64,000 nucleotides of DNA from Anaeropeptidivorans aminofermentans (lineage in GTDB: Bacteria; Bacillota; Clostridia; Lachnospirales; UBA5962), in the NCBI RefSeq assembly GCF_940670685.1, contig NZ_OW711693.1:496001-560000 (forward strand), given 5' to 3'. Position numbers and translations under genes: made by a program. This document shows positions 46,731 through 56,210 of this stretch, one piece after another; within the stretch, counting starts at the first letter, position 1, and each line of letters starts with the position of its first letter. Under the pieces are notes generated by a model. The model worked only from the letters and a program-made list of their open reading frames with translations, searched no databases and was not told the DNA's origin.

Positions 46731-47555
46731 TTATTTTACTATTTTTACGTTAAATTTATCGTCTATTTCAATATTGCACTTTATGACTTGAAGAAAATAG
46801 GAAGAGGAAACATAGCTTAACCCCGACCTGTTTATTACGGGATATTTTTTATTTATCTGAGTATCGTAAAGAAGGTGGCTGTAAAAATCGCCGTTGGGGC
46901 TTGAAACCGTAACCATTTGGTCTCTTTCAGACCAGCTTACTTTATAGCCCAGAGCCTCGCAGACCTCTCTTACGGGTATGTACACCATATTGTTTACTGT
47001 GGGGTAGGCGGCGTTTTTCATCATTTTGCCGTTTACGTAGACGACGTTTGACGCTGTGTTGCCCCCTTCAAAATTAATATAGGTTTTAAGAAAATAATCG
47101 TTATTTGCTTCTTTCAGCATGTCCTCATATCTTATTTTATCGCTTCCGAAACTAAAGGGGATAGAGGTAGAGGTTGAAATAGCCATAACATGGCTTCCCG
47201 ATTCGGATATTTTTCTAAAGCCGCTTTGATTGCTCCACTTGTCCTTATCGTATACGCAGAGGGTCATTAAAACCGTCTGCTTAACGGGAGCGTCAACAGC
47301 CTGATAATATACTATTATTTTTTCCGTAAAGTCGGATTTTTTCCCCGGCATTTCTCTTTTAAGCGAAACGTATTTCTGCCAGGAATAAGGGATCATAAAT
47401 GTATATTCTACATTTTCCCCTTTAATAAGTTTATTGGTATTCAGCATCTCAAACCTTTTTACGTCAAATTCGCCCCCATATACTGTAGAGGCCGAAAATA
47501 CCGTTGAAAGAGAAAGAAAAATTAATACCAGAGATTTTGATAAGCTTTTTTTCAT
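46731..47555 (-). CDS. Secreted stalk-domain (copper amine oxidase N-like) protein
   Basis: A 274-residue exported protein with a signal peptide ending near STVYGGE (residue 28). The C-terminal half carries a stalk domain: VYVNGKMMKNAAYPTVNNMV, YIPVREVCEALGYKVSW and MVTVSSPNG. The middle resembles no family known to me. Such domains are common on Clostridia surface proteins and do not bind copper by themselves. ATG 47555 follows GGAGGAG by four to five bases. Confidence 0.75.
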   Translation of the reverse strand: MKKSLSKSLVLIFLSLSTVFSASTVYGGEFDVKRFEMLNTNKLIKGENVEYTFMIPYSWQKYVSLKREMPGKKSDFTEKIIVYYQAVDAPVKQTVLMTLCVYDKDKWSNQSGFRKISESGSHVMAISTSTSIPFSFGSDKIRYEDMLKEANNDYFLKTYINFEGGNTASNVVYVNGKMMKNAAYPTVNNMVYIPVREVCEALGYKVSWSERDQMVTVSSPNGDFYSHLLYDTQINKKYPVINRSGLSYVSSSYFLQVIKCNIEIDDKFNVKIVK

Positions 47556-47864
47556 AAGCTCCTCCGAAAAAAAGAGTCTATATATTACAAATAAATTAAG
47601 TATAAGCCTATTCCATATAATTTCAATTGAAATTATATGGAATTTATTCATTATGAAAAGGTACAAATTTAGAAAACAAGGCCGCCAGGCTTTAGGCGCC
47701 GATTGCAAACTTAGTAAGTGTCAATCTGGATTTGTGAACCAACGTCAGATTATATTCTAAAAGCACAAAACTGCTATCCATAACTGCATCAAACAGTTTT
47801 ACAGAGCAAAAATTAAAATCATTACAAAACTAAGACGCTTTTGTTACAAAAAAAGTTCCACATA

Positions 47865-49010
47865 TTATAAATTTATTTTTATCTGTCCGTTTACCATGAC
47901 AAATTTAATATTCATATTAGGGTCTGTTGCGATGATGTCTGCAAATTTCCCTTCTTTAATGCTTCCGGTATATTTGTCTATTTGCAGCGCCTTTGCAGGG
48001 TTTAAGCTTGCCATATTCAGGGCTTGCAGAACATTTTGCCCCGAATGGGCATAGGTATTGTAAACAGCTTTTGAAAGGCTTAAGGTGCTTCCGGCCAAAG
48101 CCCCTTCAAAGGTTCTTGCGATGCTGTTTTCAACCTTTACAGGAAGCTCGCCTAAGGTATATTCTCCGTCTTTAAGGCCGCCCGCCATCATGCAGTCTGT
48201 CACAAGGACTGTTTTATCCTTGGGCTTTGCATTCATGAGTATTTTTACAGATGCAGGGTGCACATGGATGGTATCGCATATGATTTCCGCGTAAAGCTCA
48301 TCTTTAGCCATAGCGGCCCCTAGAAGCCCCGGTTCTCTTGATTTAAGCTGGGTCATGGCGTTATAGGCATGGATCACGATTTTTGCACCGGATTCAAAGG
48401 CCTTTAAAGCTTCTTCGTAGGTGGCGGCGCTGTGGCCTATCCGTATTATAATTCCCTCTTGGGAAAGTCTTTCTATAAGCTTCATTGCGCCCTTTTTTTC
48501 AGGAGCTATGGCAAAGGATACAATGCCTTTACATTCCTTTATCAAAGCATAAATTTCTTCTTCGTTTATATCCCTGATGCTTTTTTCCGGGTGGGCGCCT
48601 TTATAGCTTTCATTTATATAGGGTCCTTCAAGAAAGGGGCCTATGATTTTTGCGCCGTCTACACCTTTTTCCATAGCCTCGTTTATGGCTTTTATGGCTT
48701 TAACCGTATGGGGAAGGCTTGCAGTAACTGTAGTAGGGCAGAAAGAGGTTACCCCTTCTTTAAGTTTGAAAAGGGATATTTGGTTTAATGAATGATAGGA
48801 GGCATCCATTGTGTCATAGCCGTTTCCGCCGTGGACATGAATATCGATAAGCCCCGGCATAAGCCTTAAATCACCTAAATCTATGACTTCTCCAGAATCA
48901 GTTGACGGGGCAATCTCTGCGATTATGCCCTTTTCGTTTACAGCAATTGAGGAATTATATAAAATCTGGTTTTCAAGATATATTTCAGATGCCTTTAAAG
49001 TATATAGCAT
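47865..49010 (-). CDS. nagA: N-acetylglucosamine-6-phosphate deacetylase
   Basis: A 381-residue metal-dependent amidohydrolase that removes acetyl from GlcNAc-6-P, providing substrate for NagB. It has LMPGLIDIHVHGGNGYDTMD, FLEGPYINESYKGAHP with the metal Glu, RIGHSAATYEEALKAF and LVTDCMMAGG. The start is ATG 49010, six bases after AAAGGGTG; an upstream open frame of 44 codons crosses the double-hairpin leader and is not used. Confidence 0.95.
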   Translation of the reverse strand: MLYTLKASEIYLENQILYNSSIAVNEKGIIAEIAPSTDSGEVIDLGDLRLMPGLIDIHVHGGNGYDTMDASYHSLNQISLFKLKEGVTSFCPTTVTASLPHTVKAIKAINEAMEKGVDGAKIIGPFLEGPYINESYKGAHPEKSIRDINEEEIYALIKECKGIVSFAIAPEKKGAMKLIERLSQEGIIIRIGHSAATYEEALKAFESGAKIVIHAYNAMTQLKSREPGLLGAAMAKDELYAEIICDTIHVHPASVKILMNAKPKDKTVLVTDCMMAGGLKDGEYTLGELPVKVENSIARTFEGALAGSTLSLSKAVYNTYAHSGQNVLQALNMASLNPAKALQIDKYTGSIKEGKFADIIATDPNMNIKFVMVNGQIKINL

Positions 49011-49079
49011 AAAATCACCCTTTATTATACATTGTTTGTGAATAGCTCTATTCATGTAAAGTCTTCGGGAAAGTCTTAG

Positions 49080-49172
49080 AAAGTATAGGTTTTGCTCATA
49101 CATTTTACAAAGTGAAATGTATTCGTGAATAAAACTAAGCAAAGCTTAGTTTTATTCATATTATATCATAAA
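49080..49172 (-). promoter_or_regulatory. Double-hairpin leader element before nagA
   Basis: Minus strand: extended -10 TGATATAAT (49168-49160), then after two bases a perfect 14-bp hairpin GAATAAAACTAAGC/GCTTAGTTTTATTC (49157-49127), then ACGAATACATTT paired with AAATGTAT (49122-49098). The order and second-hairpin sequence match the copies before tdh and the diguanylate cyclase gene. The transcript would begin at or in the first hairpin. Confidence 0.6.
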
Positions 49173-49431
49173 GTATATCATTTTGATTTTTTAATAGCAA
49201 ATAAATAAGGCTTAAGCTTATTAAAATTTTATTAACATTTTATTCCTTCAAAGACAAGTTATTTATTACGGCGTATTATATATTAATAAGCGAACTTAAA
49301 AATGATACAGGCGGAAGCTTGTAAATCTTTTTAACTGAGCGCCCCTTTATAGTTACTAAACTTATGTTAAAGGTTCGTAACTATAATAAGCAGCGATTGC
49401 TTTTGAATCTTCTTTTTTGGAGGGATCATAA

Positions 49432-50115
49432 ATGGATAAGGCTTTTAGGAAAACAGCGTCGAATTACAGTCACGGCTTAAGCGTCATACCTTATTTATTA
49501 TGTCTTGTATGGTTTTTTATTTTGGAACAGGTGGTTCTTGAGCCGGAATTTCTCATAGGAACGAAAATAGATAAGGTTATCCCTTTTTCAGAGGTATTTG
49601 TTATACCCTATGTGTTTTGGTATCTTTATGTGGCTGTTCCCGCCGTATATTTTTTCTTTAAGGCTCCCGATGATTTCAGAAAGCTCATGAGCTTTATGAG
49701 TTTTTCCATGATAATTGCCTGCCTGATATTTACTTTTTTTCCTAACGGACAGGCACTGCGTCCTTATATAAGACCTGATGGGCTGCTTGACAGCATTATA
49801 TCTAAAATATATAAGGCGGATACCCCGACGAATTCCTTGCCGAGCATTCATGTGATGTTTTCGGTAGGCGTCCATACGGCTCTTGTTCATTATAAGGATG
49901 CCAGCAGAAAAATATTGAACTTTTCCTTTGTATCTATGGTATTGATCTGTATCTCAACGGTATTTGTAAAACAGCATTCTATAGTGGATGTGATGGCGGG
50001 AATCATTTTTTCGGAGCTTCTATACATATTGGTATATATTAAAGGAATTACTGTGGACGATATCTGGAAAAAGGTAAGACTTTTTACAAAAAGAGGTATT
50101 TCTCTAAGAATGTAG
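49432..50115 (+). CDS. PAP2-superfamily membrane phosphatase
   Basis: A 227-residue protein with six predicted membrane segments. PAP2 motifs are NSLPSIHVMFSVGVH (residues 141-155) and VKQHSIVDVMAGII (near residue 184), giving the catalytic His and Asp. The layout resembles inositolphosphotransferase-like PAP2 proteins acting on lipid phosphates. GGAGGG precedes the ATG by seven bases. Confidence 0.85.
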   Translation: MDKAFRKTASNYSHGLSVIPYLLCLVWFFILEQVVLEPEFLIGTKIDKVIPFSEVFVIPYVFWYLYVAVPAVYFFFKAPDDFRKLMSFMSFSMIIACLIFTFFPNGQALRPYIRPDGLLDSIISKIYKADTPTNSLPSIHVMFSVGVHTALVHYKDASRKILNFSFVSMVLICISTVFVKQHSIVDVMAGIIFSELLYILVYIKGITVDDIWKKVRLFTKRGISLRM

Positions 50116-50342
50116 TAGGAATTGCGGACAAATTGATTTATTATAAAAATCCTAACACACGCAAATTTGGATAAAACAGCATTTATAAAAGATATTTTTA
50201 GCATTTTGGAACCATCATGAAAGGACAATTTAAAAAGCAAGGCAAAAGGACAAAAATAATCCTAGAATATAATTTATTTTATACAGTTTGCATTATTTTG
50301 TTTTAAATACTCCTGTGTTCGGATTCAATACACAAGGCATTG

Positions 50343-50376
50343 AAGAGGGCTTTCTTTAACGAAAAGCCTTCTTTTT
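50343..50376 (+). terminator. Terminator downstream of the PAP2 gene
   Basis: AAGAGGGCTTT and AAAGCCTTCTT pair (one G-T) and are followed by TTTT. It lies 228 bp beyond the PAP2 stop; no gene is seen between. Confidence 0.6.
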
Positions 50377-50551
50377 AATATCCATTAACCCATAAAAGAC
50401 TAAATGACAAATATGATGATTTTAATTAAAAATATTATAAAAATATATGCAAATTAAATAATGACACCTGGCCTACTGTAAAAATTATACATTTATTTAC
50501 ACAATTCATAACAGAATATTTTGCGAAAAATAATATTTTTATATATAAAGT

Positions 50552-50712
50552 GTGGTATAATGGAAGGGAAGCAAAGCTTTGGCTTTGCTTCCCTTCCGAA
50601 TACATTCTTCGAAAAGGAATGTATGAGTGGAAACTCTGCAGTTATGATACTTAGTGAAATAAAGTTTTGCTTTACTTTCATCATATATTTTTCAAAAGAA
50701 ATATATGAGTAA
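50552..50712 (+). promoter_or_regulatory. Double-hairpin leader element before tdh (two tandem copies)
   Basis: First copy: TGGTATAAT (50553-50561), a 16-bp perfect hairpin GGAAGGGAAGCAAAGC with complement (50562-50597), then TACATTC/GAATGTA (50601-50623). Second, diverged copy: TGAAATAAAG/CTTTACTTTCA, then ATATATTTTTC with GAAATATAT (to 50708). It lies 92 bases upstream of tdh. Confidence 0.6.
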
Positions 50713-50803
50713 AAATTAAGATTATGGTGCAATAATATCACTATAAAATAAGGGCAACTAAAATCAAACGCTCAAAAAGAGCAGAAACTGAAAGGAGATT
50801 TAT

Positions 50804-51844
50804 ATGAAGAGTACAATGAAGGCAATTGTTAAAAAATATCCTCAGTTTGACGGCCTTGTTCTTGAGGATGTGCCTATTCCGGAGATAGGTGACGATGAGG
50901 TTCTTGTTAAAATAAAAAGAACCGCTATCTGCGGAACAGATGTGCATATTTACGATTGGAACGAGTGGGCTCAAAGGACTATAAAAACTCCTATGACCAT
51001 AGGCCATGAATTTGTAGGAACAATCGTTCAGGTAGGAAAGCATGTTAAAAATCTGTCAGAAGGAACCCTTGTTTCCGCCGAAGGCCATGTTATATGCCAT
51101 ACCTGCCGTAACTGCCTTGCCGGAAAAGGGCACCTTTGCAAAACAGCACAGGGTATCGGCGTTAACCGTACGGGTATTTTTGCGGAATATGCCGCAATAC
51201 CTGCCGCTAATATCTGGGTAGCGGATGAAAATATACCCCTTGATCTTCTTGCATGTTTCGACCCCTTAGGCAACGCAACTCATACTGCCCTTAGCTTTAA
51301 CATGGTAGGAGAGGACGTTCTTGTTACGGGAGCAGGCCCTATAGGTATTATGGCAGTTGCCATAGCCCGCCACGTAGGCGCAAGAAACATCGTTGTTACA
51401 GACGTGAACCCTTATAGGCTTGATATGGCCATGGAATTTGGAGCAACCGCTGCTCTCGATGTTCGTACTGAAAAAATAGAAGATTGCTTTAAAAAGCTTA
51501 ATATAAAAGAGGGCTTTGATATAGGTCTTGAAATGAGCGGAAACGGCAGAGCCTTTAACGATATGATAAACGCCATGTATAACGGCGGAAAAATCGCCCT
51601 TTTAGGTCTTATCAATAACGATACAGTGATTGACTGGGACAAAGTAATATTTAATGGACTTACCATAAAGGGAATCTACGGAAGAGAGATTTTTGAAACA
51701 TGGTACAAAATGAGCGCCATGATTCAAAGCGGCCTTGACCTTGAAAAAATCATCACCCACAGATTCAGCTATAAAGACTTCCATGAAGGCTTTGAAACCA
51801 TGAGAAGCGGAAAATCAGGCAAAATCGTGTTAAACTGGGAGTAA
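50804..51844 (+). CDS. tdh: L-threonine 3-dehydrogenase
   Basis: A 346-residue zinc alcohol-dehydrogenase family enzyme oxidising threonine to 2-amino-3-ketobutyrate. It has TAICGTDVHIYDWNEW with the catalytic zinc Cys, GHEFVGTIVQVG, the structural zinc region CHTCRNCLAGKGHLC, and the Rossmann VTGAGPIGIMAVAIARH. kbl, coding for the next enzyme, follows. AAAGGAG lies seven bases before the ATG. Confidence 0.96.
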   Translation: MKSTMKAIVKKYPQFDGLVLEDVPIPEIGDDEVLVKIKRTAICGTDVHIYDWNEWAQRTIKTPMTIGHEFVGTIVQVGKHVKNLSEGTLVSAEGHVICHTCRNCLAGKGHLCKTAQGIGVNRTGIFAEYAAIPAANIWVADENIPLDLLACFDPLGNATHTALSFNMVGEDVLVTGAGPIGIMAVAIARHVGARNIVVTDVNPYRLDMAMEFGATAALDVRTEKIEDCFKKLNIKEGFDIGLEMSGNGRAFNDMINAMYNGGKIALLGLINNDTVIDWDKVIFNGLTIKGIYGREIFETWYKMSAMIQSGLDLEKIITHRFSYKDFHEGFETMRSGKSGKIVLNWE

Positions 51845-51845
51845 T

Positions 51846-52194
51846 TTAACATGAGCTCGGCGAAGCCTGCCCCCTTGATTTGCCAAGGAAAAGTCTGGAG
51901 GGATTTTCACGTTATAGGTATATAGACAACAAACCTGAAAAAAGTTTGCTGTCTATAAGGAAACGCTCACCTAAAAATGTTTTTACAGTTTTACTGTAAG
52001 CATTTTTGGGTTCACTAAGTATGAATTTGCAGTGTTTTTCTGCAAATTGTACGAATAGGCTCTATAGTCGGCTTACCTTGAAACCGAAGTGACAGCGTAC
52101 TGTAAAATGTCAGATAAGCCATAGGCACTTCGGATTGAAATGAATTCTGCTATAAAGTTCGGCGGAATTTTAATTCCGTCGGATTCTCAGTAAT
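51846..52194. repeat. Family E element, copy 4, with nested hairpin modules
   Basis: Left end TTAACATGAGCTCGGCGAAG and right end GAATTTTAATTCCGTCGG match family E. Two other modules are embedded: the TAGACAACAAACC...CACTAAGTAT hairpin pair (51921-52020), also found in composite family B copies, and the CCGAAGTG palindrome (52085-52135). It fills the gap between tdh and kbl. Confidence 0.65.
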
Positions 52195-52212
52195 TTAATA
52201 GGAGGTTTATAA

Positions 52213-53394
52213 ATGAAATCCGCATATAATATCTGGAACGAAACCATAAACGAAATCAGAGATGCAGGGCTTTGGAAGGACGAAAGAGTAATAACCACCC
52301 GCCAGTCCTCCTCCATCGATACAACTCAGAAAAACGACGTTATTAATATGTGCGCCAATAATTACCTTGGCCTTTCAGGAAACAAGGAAATAGCGGAAGC
52401 TGCAAAAGCAGGCATTGACAAATGGGGCTACGGCCTTTCATCAGTTCGCTTTATCTGCGGAACCCAGCAGGTGCATAAGGACCTTGAAAAGAAAATAAGT
52501 GAATTTCTCTATACGGAAGATACAATACTTTATTCCTCATGCTATGATGCCAACGGCGGGCTTTTTGAAACTCTGCTTACAGATCAGGACGCAGTAATAA
52601 GCGACGAGCTGAACCATGCAAGTATTATAGACGGCGTAAGGCTTTGCAAGGCCAAAAGATACAGATATAAAAATAATGACATGGCAGACCTTGAAGAACA
52701 GCTGAAGCAGGCCATGGACCAGAGAATCCGTCTTATAATTACAGACGGCGTATTCTCCATGGACGGTTATATTGCAAACCTTAAGGGCATATGCGATTTA
52801 GCTGAAAAATACGATGCCATCGTAGCCGTAGACGACAGCCACGGTGTTGGCGTAGTAGGGGAAAACGGCAGAGGAACCCACGAACACTGCGGCGTTATCG
52901 ATAGAGTTGATATCATCACAGGTACCCTTGGAAAAGCCCTCGGCGGCGCCAGCGGCGGATATACTTCCGGCCGGAAAGAAATCATTGATATTTTAAGACA
53001 GCGTTCAAGGCCTTACTTATTCTCCAATACTCTTGCTCCGGTGATTGCTTCTGCTTCCATCAAGGTTCTTGATATGCTTATGAAAGACAATAGCTATAAA
53101 AATACCCTTGACGAAAATATGAAATACTACAGGCAGAGGCTTACAGAAGAAGGATTTTCTCTTCTTGACGGCTGCCACCCCATTATACCTATTATGGTAT
53201 ACGATGAAATCATCGCCCAGAAAATGGCTGCGATTCTTTTAGAAAAGGATATTTATGCAGTGGGCTTCTTCTATCCCGTTGTTCCAAAGGGAAAAGCAAG
53301 AATAAGAACTCAGGTTTCCGCCGCCCATACAAAAGAGCAGCTTGACAGGGTTGTAAAAGCATTTGTTGAAGCTAAAAATGAATTAGGACTATAA
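52213..53394 (+). CDS. kbl: Glycine C-acetyltransferase (2-amino-3-ketobutyrate CoA ligase)
   Basis: A 393-residue PLP enzyme splitting 2-amino-3-ketobutyrate with CoA to glycine and acetyl-CoA. It shows [39 protein letters not shown] and the PLP lysine in [14 protein letters not shown] near residue 241. AGGAGG precedes the ATG by eight bases. The family E element between tdh and kbl carries no evident terminator, so the two may still be cotranscribed. Confidence 0.96.
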   Translation: MKSAYNIWNETINEIRDAGLWKDERVITTRQSSSIDTTQKNDVINMCANNYLGLSGNKEIAEAAKAGIDKWGYGLSSVRFICGTQQVHKDLEKKISEFLYTEDTILYSSCYDANGGLFETLLTDQDAVISDELNHASIIDGVRLCKAKRYRYKNNDMADLEEQLKQAMDQRIRLIITDGVFSMDGYIANLKGICDLAEKYDAIVAVDDSHGVGVVGENGRGTHEHCGVIDRVDIITGTLGKALGGASGGYTSGRKEIIDILRQRSRPYLFSNTLAPVIASASIKVLDMLMKDNSYKNTLDENMKYYRQRLTEEGFSLLDGCHPIIPIMVYDEIIAQKMAAILLEKDIYAVGFFYPVVPKGKARIRTQVSAAHTKEQLDRVVKAFVEAKNELGL

Positions 53395-53400
53395 AATAAA

Positions 53401-53427
53401 AAAAACAGCCGAAAGGCTGTTTTTTTA
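53401..53427 (+). terminator. Terminator after kbl
   Basis: AACAGCC, GAAA loop, GGCTGTT, then TTTTTT, nine bases after the stop. Confidence 0.93.
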
Positions 53428-53544
53428 TGTACAGAAAATTTTAAGCGAAATTTTATAGATTTTATATTTAATTTGAATAATATAAAATATAAGAACATTA
53501 TTAACTTACAGGAAGAATTACATGTAGTCAATTCATACACAAAC

Positions 53545-53880
53545 GTGGTATAATGTAAACAAAATCAAACGCTGTTTGATTTTGTTTATGAATACATTTT
53601 CCGAAGGGAAATGTATGAATAGAACTTAGGTGAGCTATATATGGTGAAAATCAAACGCTGTTTGATTTTGTTTATGAATACATTTTCCGAAGGGAAATGT
53701 ATGAATAGAACTTAGGTGAGCTATATATGATGAAAATCAAACGCTGTTTGATTTTGTTTATGAATACATTTTCCGAAGGGAAATGTATGAATAGAACTTA
53801 GGTGAGCTATATATGGTGAAAATCAAACGCTGTTTGATTTTGTTTATGAATACATTTTCTGAAGGGAAATGTATGAAAAA
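53545..53880 (+). repeat. 86-bp tandem array of the double-hairpin leader element
   Basis: Units begin at 53561, 53647, 53733 and 53819 (AAAATCAAACGC), an exact 86-bp period with almost no differences; the last unit is cut after the second hairpin. Each unit holds hairpin AAAATCAAA/TTTGATTTT and hairpin TACATTTTCC/GGAAATGTA. The first is preceded by TGGTATAAT (53546-53554), the extended -10 shared with the tdh leader. It lies upstream of the diguanylate cyclase gene. Confidence 0.85.
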
Positions 53881-53989
53881 AGTAAATGACTTATTTAATT
53901 TTAAGATATATTATTACGGCCCTACATTTAAGTTTTAGCAAAATTTCGTAATAACTTTAAGCATAAGCAATAATTGACTGGGGTGCTTT

Positions 53990-55210
53990 ATGGGGCGGAA
54001 ATATAAAGCTGGAATCTACTCTTTTGAAAAAATGTTTTTTAATGAACTTAACTCTGATTACAGGTCTGAATTTTGTAAAATGTGTGCCGACAGAAACATC
54101 GGGCGTTTAAAGACGATGCTTACATTAAATATATTTCTCCAGATAGGCCTTAATTTTATAATGAGAAATATGAATCCCCATATGTACTTTTATAAAATAG
54201 AGTGGGATATGGAACTTCGTCTCTTTTTTTCGGCAACTTATGTCCTTTATAATGTCATTTCTTTATTGATTATACTTAAACTTGAAGAGCTTCGAAAAGA
54301 AACTATGTATTCTTCCAGCCTGAACTTATTTGCTGTTTTGGCAATAATGATAGGATTTGGTTTTTATGAAGCATTTCATTCTGTTCTTGAAATTGCCTAT
54401 TCAGGCAGTGTATACAGGCTTATTGCAAGTATTCTTATTATAGTTTTTGTTCCTTTGCTGGATAGAAGAATAAAAGCAGGGCTTCTTCTTTATTATATGC
54501 TTGCAGTCGAATCTGCCGCATTTTATATCCCTAAGGAAAGCATATATTTTTCAAATATCAGAATTTTTATGGTGGCAATTACGATTTTAAGCTTTATTTC
54601 ATGGAGTATTGTGCATTCAAATGCTATAAAAGATTTTTATATATGGCAGGAAATGCTTGAAAAAATAAAAAGGCTTGAAAACGCCATAAATGACCTTGAG
54701 TATTTAAGCGAAACAGACCCGCTTGTTCAAATAGCAAACAGAAGATTTATCAATTCCTATCTTGAACGGGTATGGAATCAGGCCAGACGGGATCGGACAA
54801 AAGTATTTTTTATGATGGCGGATATCGACCGGTTTAAAAGCTATAATGATACCTATGGCCATACCCAGGGAGATGAATGCCTTAAAATCGTTGCAGCCAC
54901 GATGAAGAAAAGCCTTAAAAGGTCCACAGATATTGTAGGCAGGTTCGGCGGAGAGGAATTTGCCGTTATACTCACCAGCGTAACCGATGAGGGGTTTGAA
55001 AAAACAGCGGAGAAAATCAGAAAAGATGTAGAGATGCTAAAAATCCCAAACGAAGGCAATATTCCCTACGGCTTTGTAACCATAAGCATAGGCGCATCTT
55101 CTATGATACCTTTGGGAGAAGAGACCTATGAAGCACTTATTGAAAGAGCAGATAAAGCCCTTTACGAAGCAAAGGATACAGGAAGAAACAAGGTCTGTTT
55201 TTATAGATAA
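53990..55210 (+). CDS. Membrane diguanylate cyclase (GGDEF)
   Basis: A 406-residue protein. About six membrane segments occupy residues 35-215, a linker helix (EMLEKIKRLENAINDLEYLS) follows, then a GGDEF domain (240-405) with DPLVQIANRRFI, ADIDRFKSYNDTYGHTQGD and active site GGEEF. RSTD five residues upstream of GGEEF is a canonical inhibitory I-site, so product feedback is likely. It makes cyclic-di-GMP. The sensor has no named domain I recognise. GGGGTG lies six bases before the ATG. Confidence 0.92.
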   Translation: MGRKYKAGIYSFEKMFFNELNSDYRSEFCKMCADRNIGRLKTMLTLNIFLQIGLNFIMRNMNPHMYFYKIEWDMELRLFFSATYVLYNVISLLIILKLEELRKETMYSSSLNLFAVLAIMIGFGFYEAFHSVLEIAYSGSVYRLIASILIIVFVPLLDRRIKAGLLLYYMLAVESAAFYIPKESIYFSNIRIFMVAITILSFISWSIVHSNAIKDFYIWQEMLEKIKRLENAINDLEYLSETDPLVQIANRRFINSYLERVWNQARRDRTKVFFMMADIDRFKSYNDTYGHTQGDECLKIVAATMKKSLKRSTDIVGRFGGEEFAVILTSVTDEGFEKTAEKIRKDVEMLKIPNEGNIPYGFVTISIGASSMIPLGEETYEALIERADKALYEAKDTGRNKVCFYR

Positions 55211-55215
55211 AAAGT

Positions 55216-55542
55216 ATGCCGCTCATGCTGCGGCATAAATTATTATAGGCCTTTTCGTGATAAGATAATACAGATTATTTAAATAGAGGCATGCTATGTT
55301 TGAAGATGCAGATACAAAAAAAGATATTGCAATTAAAATATTAAATGATGAATCAGGCATAATCTTAATATACCGGAAAAGATATAAGAGAAGTATATGG
55401 GGTCAGAGTGAATATACGGTTTTATTACTGTTTGACTTTAAATTTACTATAATGGACCTTTATCTGTACAGAAGGATAAGTTTACTAATTTACGTCGGAA
55501 GAGCATTAAAAAGCCGCTTTAAGCGGCTTTTTAATTGCTTTT
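55216..55542. other. Intergenic region with repeat end and hairpins
   Basis: A hairpin ATGCCGC/GCGGCAT (55217-55237) without a T run follows the cyclase gene. A solitary family A/B right end (GAATATACGGTTTTATTACTG, then AAATTTACTATA) lies at 55410-55452. A 106-codon open frame across this region includes the repeat and the terminator and is not believed. Confidence 0.5.
55508..55536. terminator. Bidirectional terminator
   Basis: AAAAAGCCGCTT and AAGCGGCTTTTT form a perfect stem with T runs on both strands, just past the end of the minus-strand histidine phosphatase gene. Confidence 0.88.
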
Positions 55543-56190
55543 CTATGCTAACGGTGCAGGGTGTTCCCCCTCATAAGAAAAATAACCGTCCTTATATACT
55601 ATTTTTAAAAGAGTAAGATTTGGTATGACCTTGCCTGCCATATCGTCACCTGTTATTTCATTAAGTATCGTAAGAATTGCCATGCCATGAGTCACTACAA
55701 GAATATCCTTCCAGCTGTTTTTTTCGGCCGTAAATGCAGCGCCTTTCATGGTGGACATGATCCTGTCCCTGGCTTTTTCATATGTTTCGGCTTTTTTTGA
55801 TGCGTCTCGTTCTCTTGCGGATATGGCGAAGTTTTCAAGAAAGTTTCTTGTGTTTGAGCTGTCTTTGCATCGGTCCAAAGCGGCAGTGATTACGCTTACG
55901 TAAGATACGGTTCCTTCGAGGCTTCCAAGGCCCCATTCTCTTAATCCCTGTTCCGTAAAAAAGGGGGCGGGATAATGGTTTTTTTCCATAATAAGCTCTG
56001 AGGTTTTTACGGCCCTTCCTAAATCGCTTGTAAATACTGCATCAAATCTAAAGTTCTTAAGGCTTTCGCCTAATTGAGAGGCCTTTTTTTCTCCTTTTTC
56101 CGTCAAGGGAGAGTCAGACCAGCCCTGCATTCTTTTTTCCGTATTGTATACTGTTTCACCATGTCTTAAAATATAAAAGTTAATTTCCAT
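55543..56190 (-). CDS. Histidine phosphatase family protein (phosphoglycerate mutase-like)
   Basis: A 215-residue protein with FYILRHGETVYNTEKRMQGW at the N-terminus holding the RHG catalytic motif, FTSDLGRAVKTSELIM, and the second His in ILVVTHGMAILTIL. This superfamily includes cofactor-dependent mutases, cobalamin pathway phosphatases and general phosphatases; the substrate is not predictable. GGAGATACCG precedes the ATG. It is 20 bp downstream of the cardiolipin synthase gene. Confidence 0.9.
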   Translation of the reverse strand: MEINFYILRHGETVYNTEKRMQGWSDSPLTEKGEKKASQLGESLKNFRFDAVFTSDLGRAVKTSELIMEKNHYPAPFFTEQGLREWGLGSLEGTVSYVSVITAALDRCKDSSNTRNFLENFAISARERDASKKAETYEKARDRIMSTMKGAAFTAEKNSWKDILVVTHGMAILTILNEITGDDMAGKVIPNLTLLKIVYKDGYFSYEGEHPAPLA

Positions 56191-56210
56191 CGGTATCTCC
56201 TTATATAAAA

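Noticed and set aside
53545-53880. The 86-bp array as a CRISPR array
   Set aside because: Units abut with no unique spacers, and no cas genes are present; it is a plain tandem repeat of a hairpin element.
55296-55616. A 106-codon plus-strand open frame after the diguanylate cyclase gene
   Set aside because: It runs through a family A/B repeat end, a bidirectional terminator and the end of the histidine phosphatase gene; composition is not protein-like.
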